DNA from: Oscheius onirici
Lineage: Eukaryota > Nematoda > Chromadorea > Rhabditida > Rhabditidae
Length of the DNA: 64,000 nucleotides
Direction: 5' to 3'
Assembly (NCBI GenBank): GCA_932521025.1
Contig: OW051471.1
Span: 5,828,001 to 5,892,000, forward strand
Of the stretch, positions 32,071-42,906 are shown in pieces (position 1 is the first letter of the stretch; every line of letters starts with the position of its first letter). Made by a program: the position numbers and the translations under genes. Below the pieces are notes generated by a model. It saw only the letters and a list, made by a program, of their open reading frames with translations. It had not been told where the DNA came from and did no database searches.

Positions 32071-33058
32071 ATGCTCTTCTTGCTCTCCCTTTTGCCCTTT
32101 TTGGCATCCGCTGATAACAACATTTGCTATACGGTAACTCTTGAAATATCCTCACGACTTCGATATAGTGTGCATCTCTTGAACTTCGCAGTCGTTGGCA
32201 GCTGACTGGACTTCCATCCATTCCGGACCAATATTTTACTACGTGCTCCACTATTTCCAATTCAAATGTGGTATTAGCTCCTTTTTTTATTAGAACAGGT
32301 TCTGTTAGAAAAGAGATAGTTGTCCTGGAGCCTGCTTCACCATGATATTCGACGATCCAGACTCTACCCAAGATTCTGGCTCGTCTGCGAATATGCTCTT
32401 TGTAAGAGGATGTCACAGTACTCTTATGCAGGTATCAGAGAAAACTGGAGAGAACTTAGGTTTTGTGACCAGGTGACAAGTAACCGGACCTCTTCCAATG
32501 GGAATGCGTACTGTGAACTGGATAGTTCGTATCCTATGTCCGATGCAAAGGGAACCATACAAAAAGTCAACATGCTGATGGAATTCTGTTCTCAAAGTGA
32601 CTGTAATGTCAGGAAATACTACAATGAACCAGCGTGTACTCAGCAGTCGAGCGACTGTAAGTAGTCTAAACTCCAGTTTAATGGAACATTTATTAAGTAC
32701 TAAACAATCAGCAGATCCAGTGTTACGAATGTAATCCAAAACAAGGAAGCAACTGCAACGAGGGGCGTTGCAGCAAGAAGTACTGTATGAAACAGATTGT
32801 CCGCGTTGGAGGTTTGAGCTTGTTCTAGATGTATTTGGTCTCTATTAAGGCGCCTATCAGACGTACAAATCATGTACGAATACAAATATTTACGGCAAGG
32901 ATACCTACTGCTCCAAAAACGACGTGATTACTTCGCCAGGGGGCGTCGCTGTGAAGAACACATTTATCCAGTGTTATTGCAAGGACAAGCAGTTCTGTAA
33001 CGCGGCCTTCCGTCCAGCCCATATTCTATCATTGTCTCTCCTTTTTTTCTTTGTTTAA
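32071..33058 (+). CDS. Ly6/uPAR-like Cys-rich protein, possibly two domains, GPI-type tail
   Basis: The start MLFLLSLLPFLASADNNICY is a signal peptide leading into the first Ly6 Cys. Later exons give FVRGCHSTLMQ, NAYCELDSSY and MEFCSQSDCNV, the RGC and CxxxxCN pattern of Ly6 domains. A second domain begins IQCYECNPKQGSNCNEGRCS, continues YKSCTNTNIYGKDTYCSKND and FIQCYCKDKQFCNAAF, and ends in a hydrophobic ILSLSLLFFFV that could direct GPI anchoring. The start is 5 nt after ATCGCAG. Intron edges between 32205 and 32715 are uncertain, so this could be one two-domain gene or two genes. Function unknown; nematodes have many such proteins. Confidence 0.55.
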
Positions 33059-33156
33059 ACGTTTATCGGAATATGAATACACAAGACTAACAAAGCCCAC
33101 AAGTCCTGGGGCATCTTATTCCTGGTTCCCCTCCGTAATGAACATTTGTACAGAAA

Positions 33157-34291
33157 CTATTGGATGCGTATAGTCCACACCGACTGTCCTGAAAGTATCT
33201 TTTGATAAACATTGGGACATTTGACTACGAGATCAACACACTCTCTCCTCTGGACACAACGTCCGCAAGTTTTCGGACAGGCAGCGTCCATAATCTGTCT
33301 GTAGCTTTCCATTCTACATTGGGCAATCATCTGTCCGCAATTAACCATCTGAAATATCCTTTTTTTTGTCAAGACTCTGATTGATCAGACACTCACCGGA
33401 TTGTCCTTACACTCGGATAGACTTGCTCTGTTTGAGCATTTGCCCAGTCTGTTCAACTTGGCGATATCAATGCTGCTCAACTGCAAGTTGTCCAACAGAG
33501 TAATGTCTTTACGAAGAGGGATCATTGTGGCCAATCTTCTTCCTGATTCAATCTTTCCAAATGCAAAACCATCGTAATGCATGATGGACTTGTAGTCGTA
33601 TTGGTCTGGATACTGTACCTCGTCGGGAAGAACCTTCTCGAAGTTGACCATTTGTCCAGGCTGGACATTTCGATATTCCACCCTGATATAAGAGTCTCTA
33701 TCGGGTCGCTGATGTTCGTGTTCGAATCCAAGAGCATGCATAATCTGAATTTTTTTTAATAGAAACAGTCGAGGGTTTACCTCATGGAAGATAATGTAAT
33801 CAGCTAGACAATCAACTGCCAACGACAGCAGTTGTCTTCCGCCTGTCTTCCCGACATAACTGTAACATCCGTCCAATCTATCGATGTACAAGTAATCTCT
33901 CTCCAAGCGTCTTTCGACAAAACGGAAACATGAATATTGTTCGAGTGCTTTCAAAGACGTTCTCAGCAGACTCGATCTAAATGCTCTGTTTCTATGGGAG
34001 TGTCGAGATGGCAAACTGGCTTGTAGTGTATCGGTTGCTCAGGGCAAAGGGCACAATGTTGTTCGTCCATCTGTTGCCAGATGACTCTTTTCGATAGGAA
34101 TGTCTAATTGTGTGTCCCGAATGAGAATAACGAGAGAGTTGTCTTGGTGACAAAACTAAACCATTCTTAGTGAAATAAATTCTTTACTTACTCATATCCC
34201 CGTACAAGGTATCATTACTGTTGAGGTTTATTTCCCAGGACGTTGGTCGAGAGCGACTAAGTGGAAACAGGAAGAGCAGAAGAGAAAACAT
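33157..34291 (-). CDS. Astacin metalloprotease with ShK-type tail; apparent frameshift
   Basis: A signal peptide (MFSLLLFLFPLSRSR) and short propeptide precede RWTNNIVPFALSNRYT, the start of the astacin domain. The zinc site is complete across an intron: HE|IMHALGFEHEHQRPDRD, with SIMHYDGFAF as the Met-turn and RLERDYLYIDRLDGCYSYVG upstream. After the protease comes a six-Cys ShK-like module, ECKDNP|MVNCGQMIAQC...AACPKTCGRC. Nematode NAS proteases of this build act in hatching, moulting and matrix processing. Between FAISTLP and RAFRSSLL (about 33975-34000) the frame changes with no possible intron, and the first frame meets TAG. So this copy is either a recent pseudogene or carries a sequence error. 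Confidence 0.75.
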
Positions 34292-34549
34292 TTCGAGATG
34301 AAAAGACTCTGCGACGAGGCATTTATTGGACAGACTGACCAGCTGACCACATAGAGAAAGAACAACGAGCCCTTGTCCAATTATCCGACTCTTTTGGAAT
34401 TCGCCCGTGAGATTCTCTAGAAAATCATTCTTTCTTGAAATCCTTTTTCTCTCCATCCGCGTCGTGTTCCAAGCGGAGCCACAGTCGATCCGATTCAGTC
34501 CGATACAGTTTTCGCCCGAAGCTTTGTCAGGGGCAGCCGCCCCTTCGCA

Positions 34550-34557
34550 TATAAAAG
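34550..34557 (+). promoter_or_regulatory. TATA-like box of the collagen gene
   Basis: TATAAAAG lies 33 bp before the collagen ATG and about 20 bp before a TCTCTTAG trans-splice-like acceptor; cuticle collagen genes often have TATA boxes. Position inferred only from sequence. Confidence 0.5.
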
Positions 34558-34589
34558 CCCCGTTCGGAGATATCTCTTAGAGGTTCGCC

Positions 34590-35737
34590 ATGGACATCGA
34601 CAACAAAATCAGGGTTCGTTTAGCAGCGGTGTCTCTCCTATACCAGCCCGTTTAGGCTTACCGATTCGTCGGTTATTCGGCCGTTGTTTTCTCCTGTCTT
34701 GCTCTGCTCTCTGTGGCCATTACACTTCCTATCGTCTATAATTACGTCCACACCGTTCGCAGACAACTTCATAACGATGCTGTCCTCTGCCGTGTAAGTT
34801 TCGTGTATGTTTAACGTAAACAAAATGTTTTCAGGGATCCCACAAGGACGTTTGGGCTGATGTTGCTCGTCTGAAGCAGAACCATATGTCTTCCAACCGC
34901 ACTCGTGTGGCTCGTCAGACCGGCTACGGAGAGGCCGATGTCAACGAGACTCCTAACGTTGTCAACGCTCCTTCTGGCAATCCTCAATTTGAGACAGGAT
35001 GTGAAGGTTTGAGTTTGTTTTTGTTTGTTTAACATTTTATTTGTAGGATGCTGCCGACCGGGTCCGCCAGGTGCCAGTGGAGCTGCAGGAAAGCCTGGAC
35101 GCCCTGGAAAGCCTGGAGTAAGTTGATGTGCTTTCACAGTATCCCACGATGTTTAAAGGCTCCCGGTATGCCTGGAAACCCTGGACGTCCCCCAGCGAAG
35201 CCTTGCGATGTGGTTACTCCTCCTCCTTGCAAGCCTTGCCCTCAAGGACCTCCCGGTCCGCCCGGTCCCCCTGGAGCGAATGGAGATAATGGACCTAATG
35301 GAGACCTTGGAGAACCTGGAATCGACGGACATCCTGGAGAGCCTGGACCTAAAGGACCCCCTGGAGCCGTAAGAATCATTTATCTAAAGAGAATCGATGT
35401 GGCTGTTTAGCCTGGTAAACCTGGACTCGCTGGACCTGCTGGAGAACCCGGAACTGATGCCGAATGCGAGCCAGTTTCTCCCGGAGAACCTGGACAAGAC
35501 GGAGAGAAGGGAGCTCAGGGACCTCCCGGACCCAATGGACTTGACGGAAGCGACGGAGCCCCTGGTCAGCCCGGACCGAAAGGACCCAATGGTCCCGATG
35601 GAAAGCCCGGAAATGATGGATCGAACGGCCAGCCGGGTCCAGTTGGACCTCCTGGAGGTGCTGGGGAGCGCGGAATCTGTCCCAAGTACTGCGCCATCGA
35701 TGGCGGAATCTTCTTCGAGGACGGAACTCGCCGTTAA
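34590..35737 (+). CDS. col: Nematode cuticle collagen
   Basis: Five to six exons give [20 protein letters not shown] with a membrane segment ([20 protein letters not shown]), then NRTRVARQ, a subtilisin/furin-type cleavage site, then Cys pairs (GCCRPG) around Gly-X-Y repeats: [20 protein letters not shown], further blocks with [17 protein letters not shown], and a long final block. The C-terminus is [10 protein letters not shown] followed by FFEDGTRR. This is the standard architecture of cuticle collagens, which are trimerised, secreted by the hypodermis and cross-linked in each new cuticle. A TATA box lies upstream. The gene looks intact and is the best taxonomic marker in the window. Confidence 0.95.
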
Positions 35738-35875
35738 ATTATTTATTAGTAAACTATCAAAGCAATTTGTTCTACTTGCCGATATTCCCAAAAGAATTCT
35801 CCTTTTCTGGCAATAGAAAGCAACTTTTTTTTAAAAACTAATTCCATTGATTACAAAACAAGTTGACTTGAAAAC

Positions 35876-36088
35876 ATGATAGTCATGGCAACGCTCTTTT
35901 CGACTCTGCTTTTGTGTCTGACCAGCTGTAGCAATTTCAGGGAACGTCAATCGGAGGAAAACGTTCAGGTTTTCTCTCACTGACAAGTGTCTATCGGTTT
36001 TTAGCCAACACCTGACGAACAGACGCGCAAACCTGTCGTCCCGATGGACCCACTGGAAAAGTCGATGATTCGCAGTGGATTAATCTAG
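35876..36088 (+). CDS. Small secreted protein (about 57 aa)
   Basis: Two exons encode MIVMATLFSTLLLCLTSCSN, a signal peptide, then NFRERQSEENVQ|PTPDEQTRKPVVP and MDPLEKSMIRSGLI. The intron is 38 nt with a GGTTTTTAG end. It follows the collagen by 139 bp on the same strand. No Cys in the mature part. Family unknown; accepted because the signal peptide and splice sites agree. Confidence 0.45.
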
Positions 36089-36278
36089 ACTGGACTCCCG
36101 AACAGAAACAACTGTATTATAAATAAAAACACAGTAACAATCTGAAATAACCTTTGCCCGATAGATGAAAACTTGCCGAAAGAATGAGACTATGCGCTGG
36201 GGGATGAATAAAGCAATCAGGTGCGGGTCAGAGTATAGAACAACAGAAATACCCGAAACTTGCAAAACGTTATGACAG

Positions 36279-39200
36279 CTAATTGAGAGTCAAGGACTTG
36301 TAGACTTTCTCTTGCGTCTGCCACAGCTTTTCCAGTTTTTTTCGTTGCGATTTGGTAATCTCGGTGCCGTCTTTCATATGGGTAGGAATTCCTTTGTCGT
36401 CCCACTGACTGTATTCGTTCAGATGTACTTCCTGCTTGAACATTTCAGCTGGTGGAATTCGCTTGGCTGCCTCCTTTTTGGCAGCTTCCGCAGCTTTTCG
36501 GTCTTTCTCCTGTTAAATGACTTTTATACAAAAACCAAAAAATGCAACCTCTTGTTTTGATTTCGCCTTTTGTTTTTCAGCTTCTTCTTTCTGTGCCCGT
36601 TCGCGCATGAGCGTAGCACGATCTTCCAGCTTGACACAAGTCGGTCCATTTCTATCTTCCAGACGAACACCTAATTCTGGCATCGTGTCGTCGCGAAGCT
36701 TGTCACACTCCTATTCGAATGGATGCTAGGAATAAAAAGAGACTTGCCTGTAAAATAGAGACAAGTTTGTCGGCTTTGGCAATATTCCGAATGTTATCGC
36801 GGAAAGCTGCGAGAGCATTGAGATAGGGCATCAGTGCTTCTTCCGAAGTTGCATTGCTGTTCGAAACTGACCTGAATTTGATGATATAACCAGAAAAAAG
36901 TATTGACAAACTCGTCGAGAGGGTATCCAATTTCTTGATGACCAGTAATCACTCCAAAAGTCCTTAGAAGGTTCGTCACATAGGTCGCAACATTTCTGAT
37001 CAAGTTGCAGTTCGGAATCAAACTGGCCTTTTCCTGAATTTTCAAGATGGAACACGAACAAAAATAGAAAGCTACCTTCTCATTGATATAAATATTTCCC
37101 AACCCAATCAACTCGCGCAGCTTTTCAACGACAGTTCGGGTGTCAATCGAATCGCAGAGAGCATTGTGAATGTCTCCCTGGATGTTCTCAAACTTTGCCA
37201 AGAGCTCGAGTTCTTTTTTGTCGAATTTGACAAAACCCTGAGAATATTTAAAGTTATTAAAATGAATTTCTGCTTACAGCTCCATTTCCGGGAGTAAAAT
37301 GTTGGCGAAGGTGATGTTTCACGCCCTGGAAGAACTCGTTCGTGATCTTTTCGAATTGAATAGCTCGTTCCATTGTCGACGTGCTACAATACTGTAACTA
37401 AAAATAAGACAGTATACCTGTAATCGAGAACATCGGCCCAATTATGCATGAGGAAAAGAAGACGAAGCTGACGAGCAGAGTAGTCTTTTAGAGCTTGTCG
37501 AATGGTAATGAAGTTCTTCAATGACTTGCTCATCTTCATCCCTTGGATTCGCAATGTTCCACAATGCAAAAAGTAGTTCACCCAGTGCGGATCATCGTAA
37601 TGGGCTTCGACCTGAAGGGGAAATAAGACTAGTAAAGAAACAATCACCTGGGCAATTTCATTGTCGTGATGTGGGAACTTGAGATCAAAGCCTCCAGCAT
37701 GAATGTCCATTTTCGATCCGCAGATGGCTGAAGCCATCGCCGAGCACTCTATGTGCCACCCAGGACGACCTACAAAAAAGTTATTAAACATTTTAAAAAT
37801 AAGGTACCATTTCCCCAAGGACTGGGCCAGAACGGTTCTCCGGCTTTCGATGATTTCCACAAGGCAAAGTCGTTTGGGTTTCTTTTTTGCTGAAAATTTT
37901 AATACAACAAAGTGGGCAACGCCCTTCCAGGGCTAAAGTAGAAGTTCATGACTTCGCTCTGTCACGGAGCGCTAGTCGTGCTTTCCCTTTCACTCCTCCT
38001 TTGTTACTCTCCTCCAGCCACTCTCCCTGACCTTCCAAAGAAACTACCGAAATTATATTTGAACCCATTCCCTCCCAAGCCTAATTTCAAAAGTAGCCAG
38101 GCCCGGCCCTAGCTTTAGTGAGTCTCAGTCCTACTGTCCCTTCCCTTCTCCCCTGTCACTCCGTTCCATTTCCCCCCTGGCCCTCCAAAGAAACTATCAA
38201 AGTCATAAGAACCCTTTGCGTACTTGCTTTTCCTGTCATGACTTGTTGAAAACTAATTTGCGCAAAACTTCCCTCCTTATCCTCAATTAATGCTTCAGAC
38301 ACACACAGACCTGGGAGCAATTTAAAGCGGATTGTGACAAAAAAAACATACCCTAAGTTTTTCAGCAGTGATACTCAGCTCGCCTTCACCTTCACGCATA
38401 TTCTTCTCCAGCTGATCTGCGTCACCGTATGCTTCAGGAACGAGTTTGGCATAAAAGTGTTTTTCATTCGCCTCAAATGCTTTTGTGTCGAAATAAACCT
38501 AAAGAACGAAACGTTTGACTAGAAGAAAAGGTCACTTACATCACCATCCTCAGTGGCATATCCGTATCCCTTATTGATGATAGTTTCAACGTAATCAACG
38601 ATTTCAGGAACGTATTCGGAAACGCGCGTCAGAACGTCTGGAGGCAGCACATTCAGTCGAGCCATATCGGCGAAAAACTCATTTTCGAATCTAAATTAGT
38701 GCGTTCTTTTCAGCATTTGTTAGTATAAAAAGAGAAAAAGAAACTAACGTTTTTGCCAAATTATCAAAGACGGCATGTTCCGTAACACCCTTCCCAAACT
38801 TGGCATCCAACCAGTCGGAGACGACGTCGCGAGAATCATTGATCACAGCTGCCTAGAATCTTCTATTGAAAATTGCTCTTCTCAAGGAAAACCTTGGCTT
38901 CGTCGATAGCTTTGGCGTCTCCATTGGTCAAAGCAACTTTCAGTTCGTTAACAGATTGTTCCACTTTGATCATTTGTTTGTTCATCATTACTTTTTTGTC
39001 CGCATCAGTTTCGCCCTCCCATTTAGGCTAGAAATGCCGTTGTTGAAAAGTAAATACGGAAGAATTACTCTAAAATGTTCAAGGGCTTCGATAACATCCG
39101 TGCAGACTTTGTTCACATTGGGTGCATCGTCGTCAAAGTACTTTGTCAGAAGATGTCTCTGTCGGGCCCTAAAAATATGGTATTTTGCAGTAAAATAGGA

Positions 39201-39551
39201 GAACCTTTTAATGATTTTGTCGTCAATGTCCGTAATGTTCATAATGAATTGGACATTGTAGCCGAAGTAGTCGGTCATGATACGACGCAGAATGTCTTGA
39301 GAAAGGTAAGTTCGAGCATGTCCCATATGCGAAGAGTCATAGACAGTAGGACCGCAAAGGTACCATTTGACCTTCCGTCCCTCAATGGGCAGAAAAGGCT
39401 CCTTTTGTCTCGTCAGACTATTTTGTAGGCAGAGAATGGGAGGAGGACGAACAGTCACTGGCTTCTTCCATTCTTTTTGGAGACGCTTTCCTGCATTTTC
39501 AATGAAAGAGTAAAAGAAAAGAAAACCTGTTGAAGGGAGAGTGTTAGACAT
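36279..39551 (-). CDS. CARS1: Cysteinyl-tRNA synthetase
   Basis: About fifteen exons follow human CARS1: [20 protein letters not shown] with the HIGH-like motif, [91 protein letters not shown] with the KMSKS loop, [10 protein letters not shown], and a lysine/glutamate-rich tail ending in [14 protein letters not shown] as in the cytosolic enzyme. It charges tRNA-Cys. The start MSNTLPSTG is chosen; an in-frame ATG at 39632 adds 27 residues that look like a mitochondrial presequence, but a splice acceptor lies just after that ATG. One intron (about 37889-38351) holds a repeat. Confidence 0.93.
37917..38331. repeat. Interspersed repeat in a CARS1 intron
   Basis: It starts GCAACGCCCTTCCAGGGCTA and ends CAGACCTGGGAGCAATTTAA, as does the short copy at 15318-15440. 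Inside, a CTCC-rich stretch with TCCAAAGAAACTA is repeated twice about 150 bp apart. The tail motif also occurs near 42290 and 43826. Class unclear (SINE or MITE). Confidence 0.6.
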
Positions 39552-40555
39552 GACTTTCCTCGATGTGGTGTGACCGAGGTTAGAAAATGAACTGACAAAT
39601 AATCGAAACGTCCAAATGATGATCCTAAACATTTGATAAAGAGGTCAATTTATATAGAAAGAGGTGGCTTATTTTTCAATGAGAAATGATATGAAAGAGA
39701 TGCCAGAAATCATGTAGATCAAAGCAACAAAGAAAAATTGTAGCAGCAATCTGTCAAAATAGCACATTCCATGCTCAAAAACAAGAAATGGCTGTGAGCA
39801 AAGACTGATGCTATAGCTACAAATTTGAACAAACAAGATGTGCACAAGTAGCGTTTTAGGCAGTGGTGAATCTGAAAAAGCCGTAACCAAGTGTGTTCAT
39901 AAAATGGCTAAAAATTAGTCTTCTAAGTTGAGACAGAGCGCAGTCTACGACGAGAAAAGGCAAGCAGAGAGACGAAAGAAGATTTACGTGGTTAGCCTAT
40001 AGCGGCAAATAGCGCGGATCGATCGACGTCACTTGCGCAAGTTGAGAAGCTCGTAAAGATTTCTGAGTGTTTGCGAAAAAAAAATCAAAATTCTGGGAAC
40101 ATTGAAAAATTTTAGCGTGTTGCATCATCCCTTATGCACAGCTTCGACGCCACTAGAGAAAAAAAAAACGGTAGTTGCTAACACCTCGATTCGCAGTCCC
40201 GCTTACACCAGATATGATAAGAGCGGACGAATGTCGCGAAGAGGAATGAACACCTTTTTTGTAACTGGCTGCGATCAATCGAATCGAGCAGGCCATATTC
40301 TATTTAGCTGATATTTGTTTTTCATTTTCCAAAATAGCCTTGTAAGAATATTCCCCCCCCCCCCCCCTGCAATAATATTTAGCAGAAGAGGTTGAGTTGG
40401 AAAGAAAAGCTCTCAAATACGGTAGGCAGCTCTGTCAATGGGGCACTAATACTGTATAAAAAGAAAATGAAACGATCAACGGATGTGAATTTTCATTTCG
40501 CTTCAAAATTAGTATCTTTCATTTCGGACTTTTTATGGTTTCAATTGTAAGTATT
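39552..40555. other. No supported gene
   Basis: A hydrophobic minus-strand frame at 39669-39890 lacks a usable start. A C-run lies at about 40351-40365. Nothing else recognised. Confidence 0.35.
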
Positions 40556-40777
40556 TTAACTTTTGTGAGAAAACCGATGATGGAAGGGGAAATCACATAA
40601 AACGACAAAGAAAACTACAATGATAAAAGTAAAGGGTGTTGCGTAAAAGTACCACTTGAGGGAAAATCCATAGGTCCTAGCTTTACCTCGACCATTTCGG
40701 TCGTAACCACGTGTACTAGACGGGGGATTCTGCTCGGGGGAGCTACGAGGAGAAGAATTATCGTTCTGACTGTCCAT
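40556..40777 (-). CDS. Small tail-anchored-like membrane protein (73 aa)
   Basis: The single exon starts MDSQNDNSSPRSSPEQNPPS and continues GYDRNGRGKARTYGFSLKWY before one membrane segment, FYATPFTFIIVVFFVVLCDF, and a short basic end HHRFSHKS. The ATG lies 4 nt after TTTATAG, a good trans-splice acceptor. Topology suggests an ER or other tail-anchored protein with a cytosolic N-terminus. I do not recognise the family. Confidence 0.5.
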   Translation of the reverse strand: MDSQNDNSSPRSSPEQNPPSSTRGYDRNGRGKARTYGFSLKWYFYATPFTFIIVVFFVVLCDFPFHHRFSHKS

Positions 40778-40983
40778 AATTCTATAAATTAAATGTTTTA
40801 TTGTAAACAAATCTATTTTTTGATCGGCAACAGCGATGGAAAGGAAGACCTTGAATTTTTAAAATAAGTTTCAAGTTTGAAGTCCCGCGCAATTATGGTG
40901 CATTTGGTCCCGCCGCGAATCTGGGACACAGACCTTTAAAGTGCCGACTTTGGCGAGCTGTGCACAGTTCGCCGAGTTCGGCA

Positions 40984-41442
40984 CTTTAAAGCGAGCCTCC
41001 CCCGGTTGCTGATTAGCACCGTGTATTAGCTGATTAGCGAAGCTCATGTGCGTCGCCGAGGATCTAGTGGATAACATTGACTGTAAAACAAATGAGCAGG
41101 GGTTCGATTCCCACATGCGTATAATGTTTTTTTGCATTTCTCTGGGATACTCGGGGATGTTTATCTTTCGACATCCTTATATGAAACGGGGATTGAGTAC
41201 ATAAATTGGCTTCAGCATCATTATCGAATGCACAGACTTTTACTGTCTAACTCGCTACTTCGTTAATATGTTTTATAAGACGTGTAAACGAATAAGCAAA
41301 CGACAATTACCGTGCCAAAGTGCTGAACCCAGTACTTAAAAAATAGTAAACCACGCAGAGTACCACTACACCATTGAATCAGGAGTCGAAGAATTTGCGC
41401 GCGCAAATTCAAAAGATGTAGCGGGGGAGGCTCGCTTTAAAG
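40984..41442. mobile_element. Inverted-repeat element containing a tRNA-like sequence
   Basis: Perfect 21-nt ends, CTTTAAAGCGAGCCTCCCCC(G) at 40984-41004 and its exact reverse complement at 41422-41442, enclose 417 bp. A separate hairpin (about 40934-40990, centre TGTGCACA) abuts the left end. Inside, 41043-41112 resembles a tRNA: GCCGAGGATCTAGTGG, an anticodon-loop-like CTGTAAA and a B-box AGGGGTTCGATTCCC. No good acceptor stem can be drawn, so I do not call a tRNA gene. Confidence 0.6.
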
Positions 41443-41794
41443 GACTGATCGTTGCAATCGGTCTCGACACGATTTTGAAATCGAATTTCGGTCGTAGTTA
41501 TGTTTTTTTCAGAGTCATTACATGAAAAATGGCCGAGTTATGACGTATTTTCTGTTTTTCACTGGGATTAGAAGACCAAATACCAAGTGCCAAAACACAC
41601 CTACACAGTTTCGACTGTACTCTTTCTATCGAAACCGAGAACGAACAAAATGGTTGCGTAGTTTTCTCAAAAACGTGCCACCCAGGACAAAAGAAATTTT
41701 GTCCAACATTTGAATTGCGCGGCGAACTGTGTGTGATTTAGAACAAAAATGTTGGGTCCCGACACGATTTAGACATACTCCTATTTTAGACCAA

Positions 41795-42050
41795 TTTCCA
41801 CATCTAGGGGGTTGTTTTACACGCGGAATTCATTTAGCACGCTTAAAAATGTGAAAAATGAAAGGAAAATGGTGAAAAATGCAATTTCAGGCCAGTTTGT
41901 GAATTCGCGCCAAAAATGTTTGAACGAAGGGAGGCGCCTACTGTAGTACAACCGAAGCCTTGGTTGGGCTGAGGCGGGGATCGAACTTGTGACCCTTCGA
42001 TTGACGCTGGCGCCTCCTGATACTGCGCCAATCCGCCTCTTAATTATATA
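41795..42050 (-). repeat. tRNA-derived SINE, copy 2
   Basis: On the minus strand the head GGATTGGCGCAGTATCAGGA...CACAAGTTCGATCCCCGCC matches copy 1 (1085-1340), followed by GCCCAACCAAGG. The body runs on to GAATTCCGCGTGTAAAAC and TAGATGTGGAAATTGG, which recur at 48218-48275. Copy boundaries at the 3' side are approximate. Confidence 0.7.
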
Positions 42051-42388
42051 AATACCTTCGGTTAATATTTCGCAGATACCTTGGTCTTAACCGCATCTGC
42101 AAAAAAATAAGCAAGAAAAAATTATTTGCAGGCACGAGCTAGAGGCATTTGCTCGCAGACCCCAGGGCTCGCGCTGCGCTGTACGAGCGCGCCTTTGGAG
42201 CCCAGAAGCGCGCTGTTTACAACCAGGCCCAACCTGGTCGGCGCGACTATTTCGGCCAGGTTTGCCATCCTGTTCAGACCGACAGACACACTTGGGAGCA
42301 ATATAAGCGTTCAGAAAATCAAAACAATAAAAATGGGCAAGAATTTTTGGCTAATTTTTTGGTTTTTTATATATTTATCTTTTATTCA
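42051..42388. repeat. GC-rich, possibly repeat-derived stretch
   Basis: 42127-42250 is unusually GC-rich (GCTCGCGCTGCGCTGTACGA) and ends near CACTTGGGAGCAATATAAGC, the tail motif of the repeats at 15318 and 37917. It is probably another member of that group. Not coding as far as I can tell. Confidence 0.4.
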
Positions 42389-42854
42389 ATGCAGCTGTAT
42401 GGAACTAGTTTGCTAGCTATATTTGACGCGATTTCTAACGAATTAGCAGCTCTTGACGTTTGTTTCGTTCTGCCTACACTCGCCTTTCTCATCGTAAGTC
42501 AAATTTGGTTTTTTGGTCGAAAACTTTTTTCTGTTTTCGATTTCCATAATTCTCTTTGGTCGACTGTCAAAGTCGCTGGAAACTGAGCCAGTGACATCCA
42601 AACAGCCTCTCGATGCAGCAGGACGATTTTACTACCCCTTCAGCCACCGCATGAACAGTTGTAACGGCTACCGTATCCAAAAGGATCAAATGAAGACGGT
42701 TGAAACTGTCTCGAAAACAAATGGAACTGAAGAGGATAAGGGCAGCAAGGAAAGTCAAAATATCGTTTTCCCGATGCCCAAAGGAGAGAAGTTCAACGAA
42801 TCGTCAAAAACGAAATCGGTCAAAACGGATGTAACACAAAGAAATGAGAAATAA
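42389..42854 (+). CDS. Possible small membrane or secreted protein, unknown
   Basis: A tentative two-exon model gives MQLYGTSLLAIFDAISNELA, a hydrophobic CFVLPTLAFLI, then SLETEPVTSKQPLDAAGRFY, SHRMNSCNGYRIQKDQMKTV and a lysine/serine-rich tail ending in DVTQRNEK. The donor ATC|GTAAGT is strong; the acceptor GTCAAAG is weak. The second exon is long and open, so a gene is likely, but its start is uncertain. It converges with the gene ending at 42907. Confidence 0.4.
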
Positions 42855-42906
42855 AGCGCGTTTTTATTAGAAAGTTTTTATGTTTGTACTGGTTAGCCAG
42901 CCAAGA

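Noticed and set aside
39669-39890. Hydrophobic minus-strand ORF
   Set aside because: The in-frame part has no ATG; the nearby ATG reads only 14 codons in another frame. Possibly a small membrane gene, but unsupported.
41043-41112. Candidate tRNA-Tyr
   Set aside because: Anticodon loop and T arm look right but the acceptor stem and anticodon stem do not pair; treated as tRNA-like repeat.
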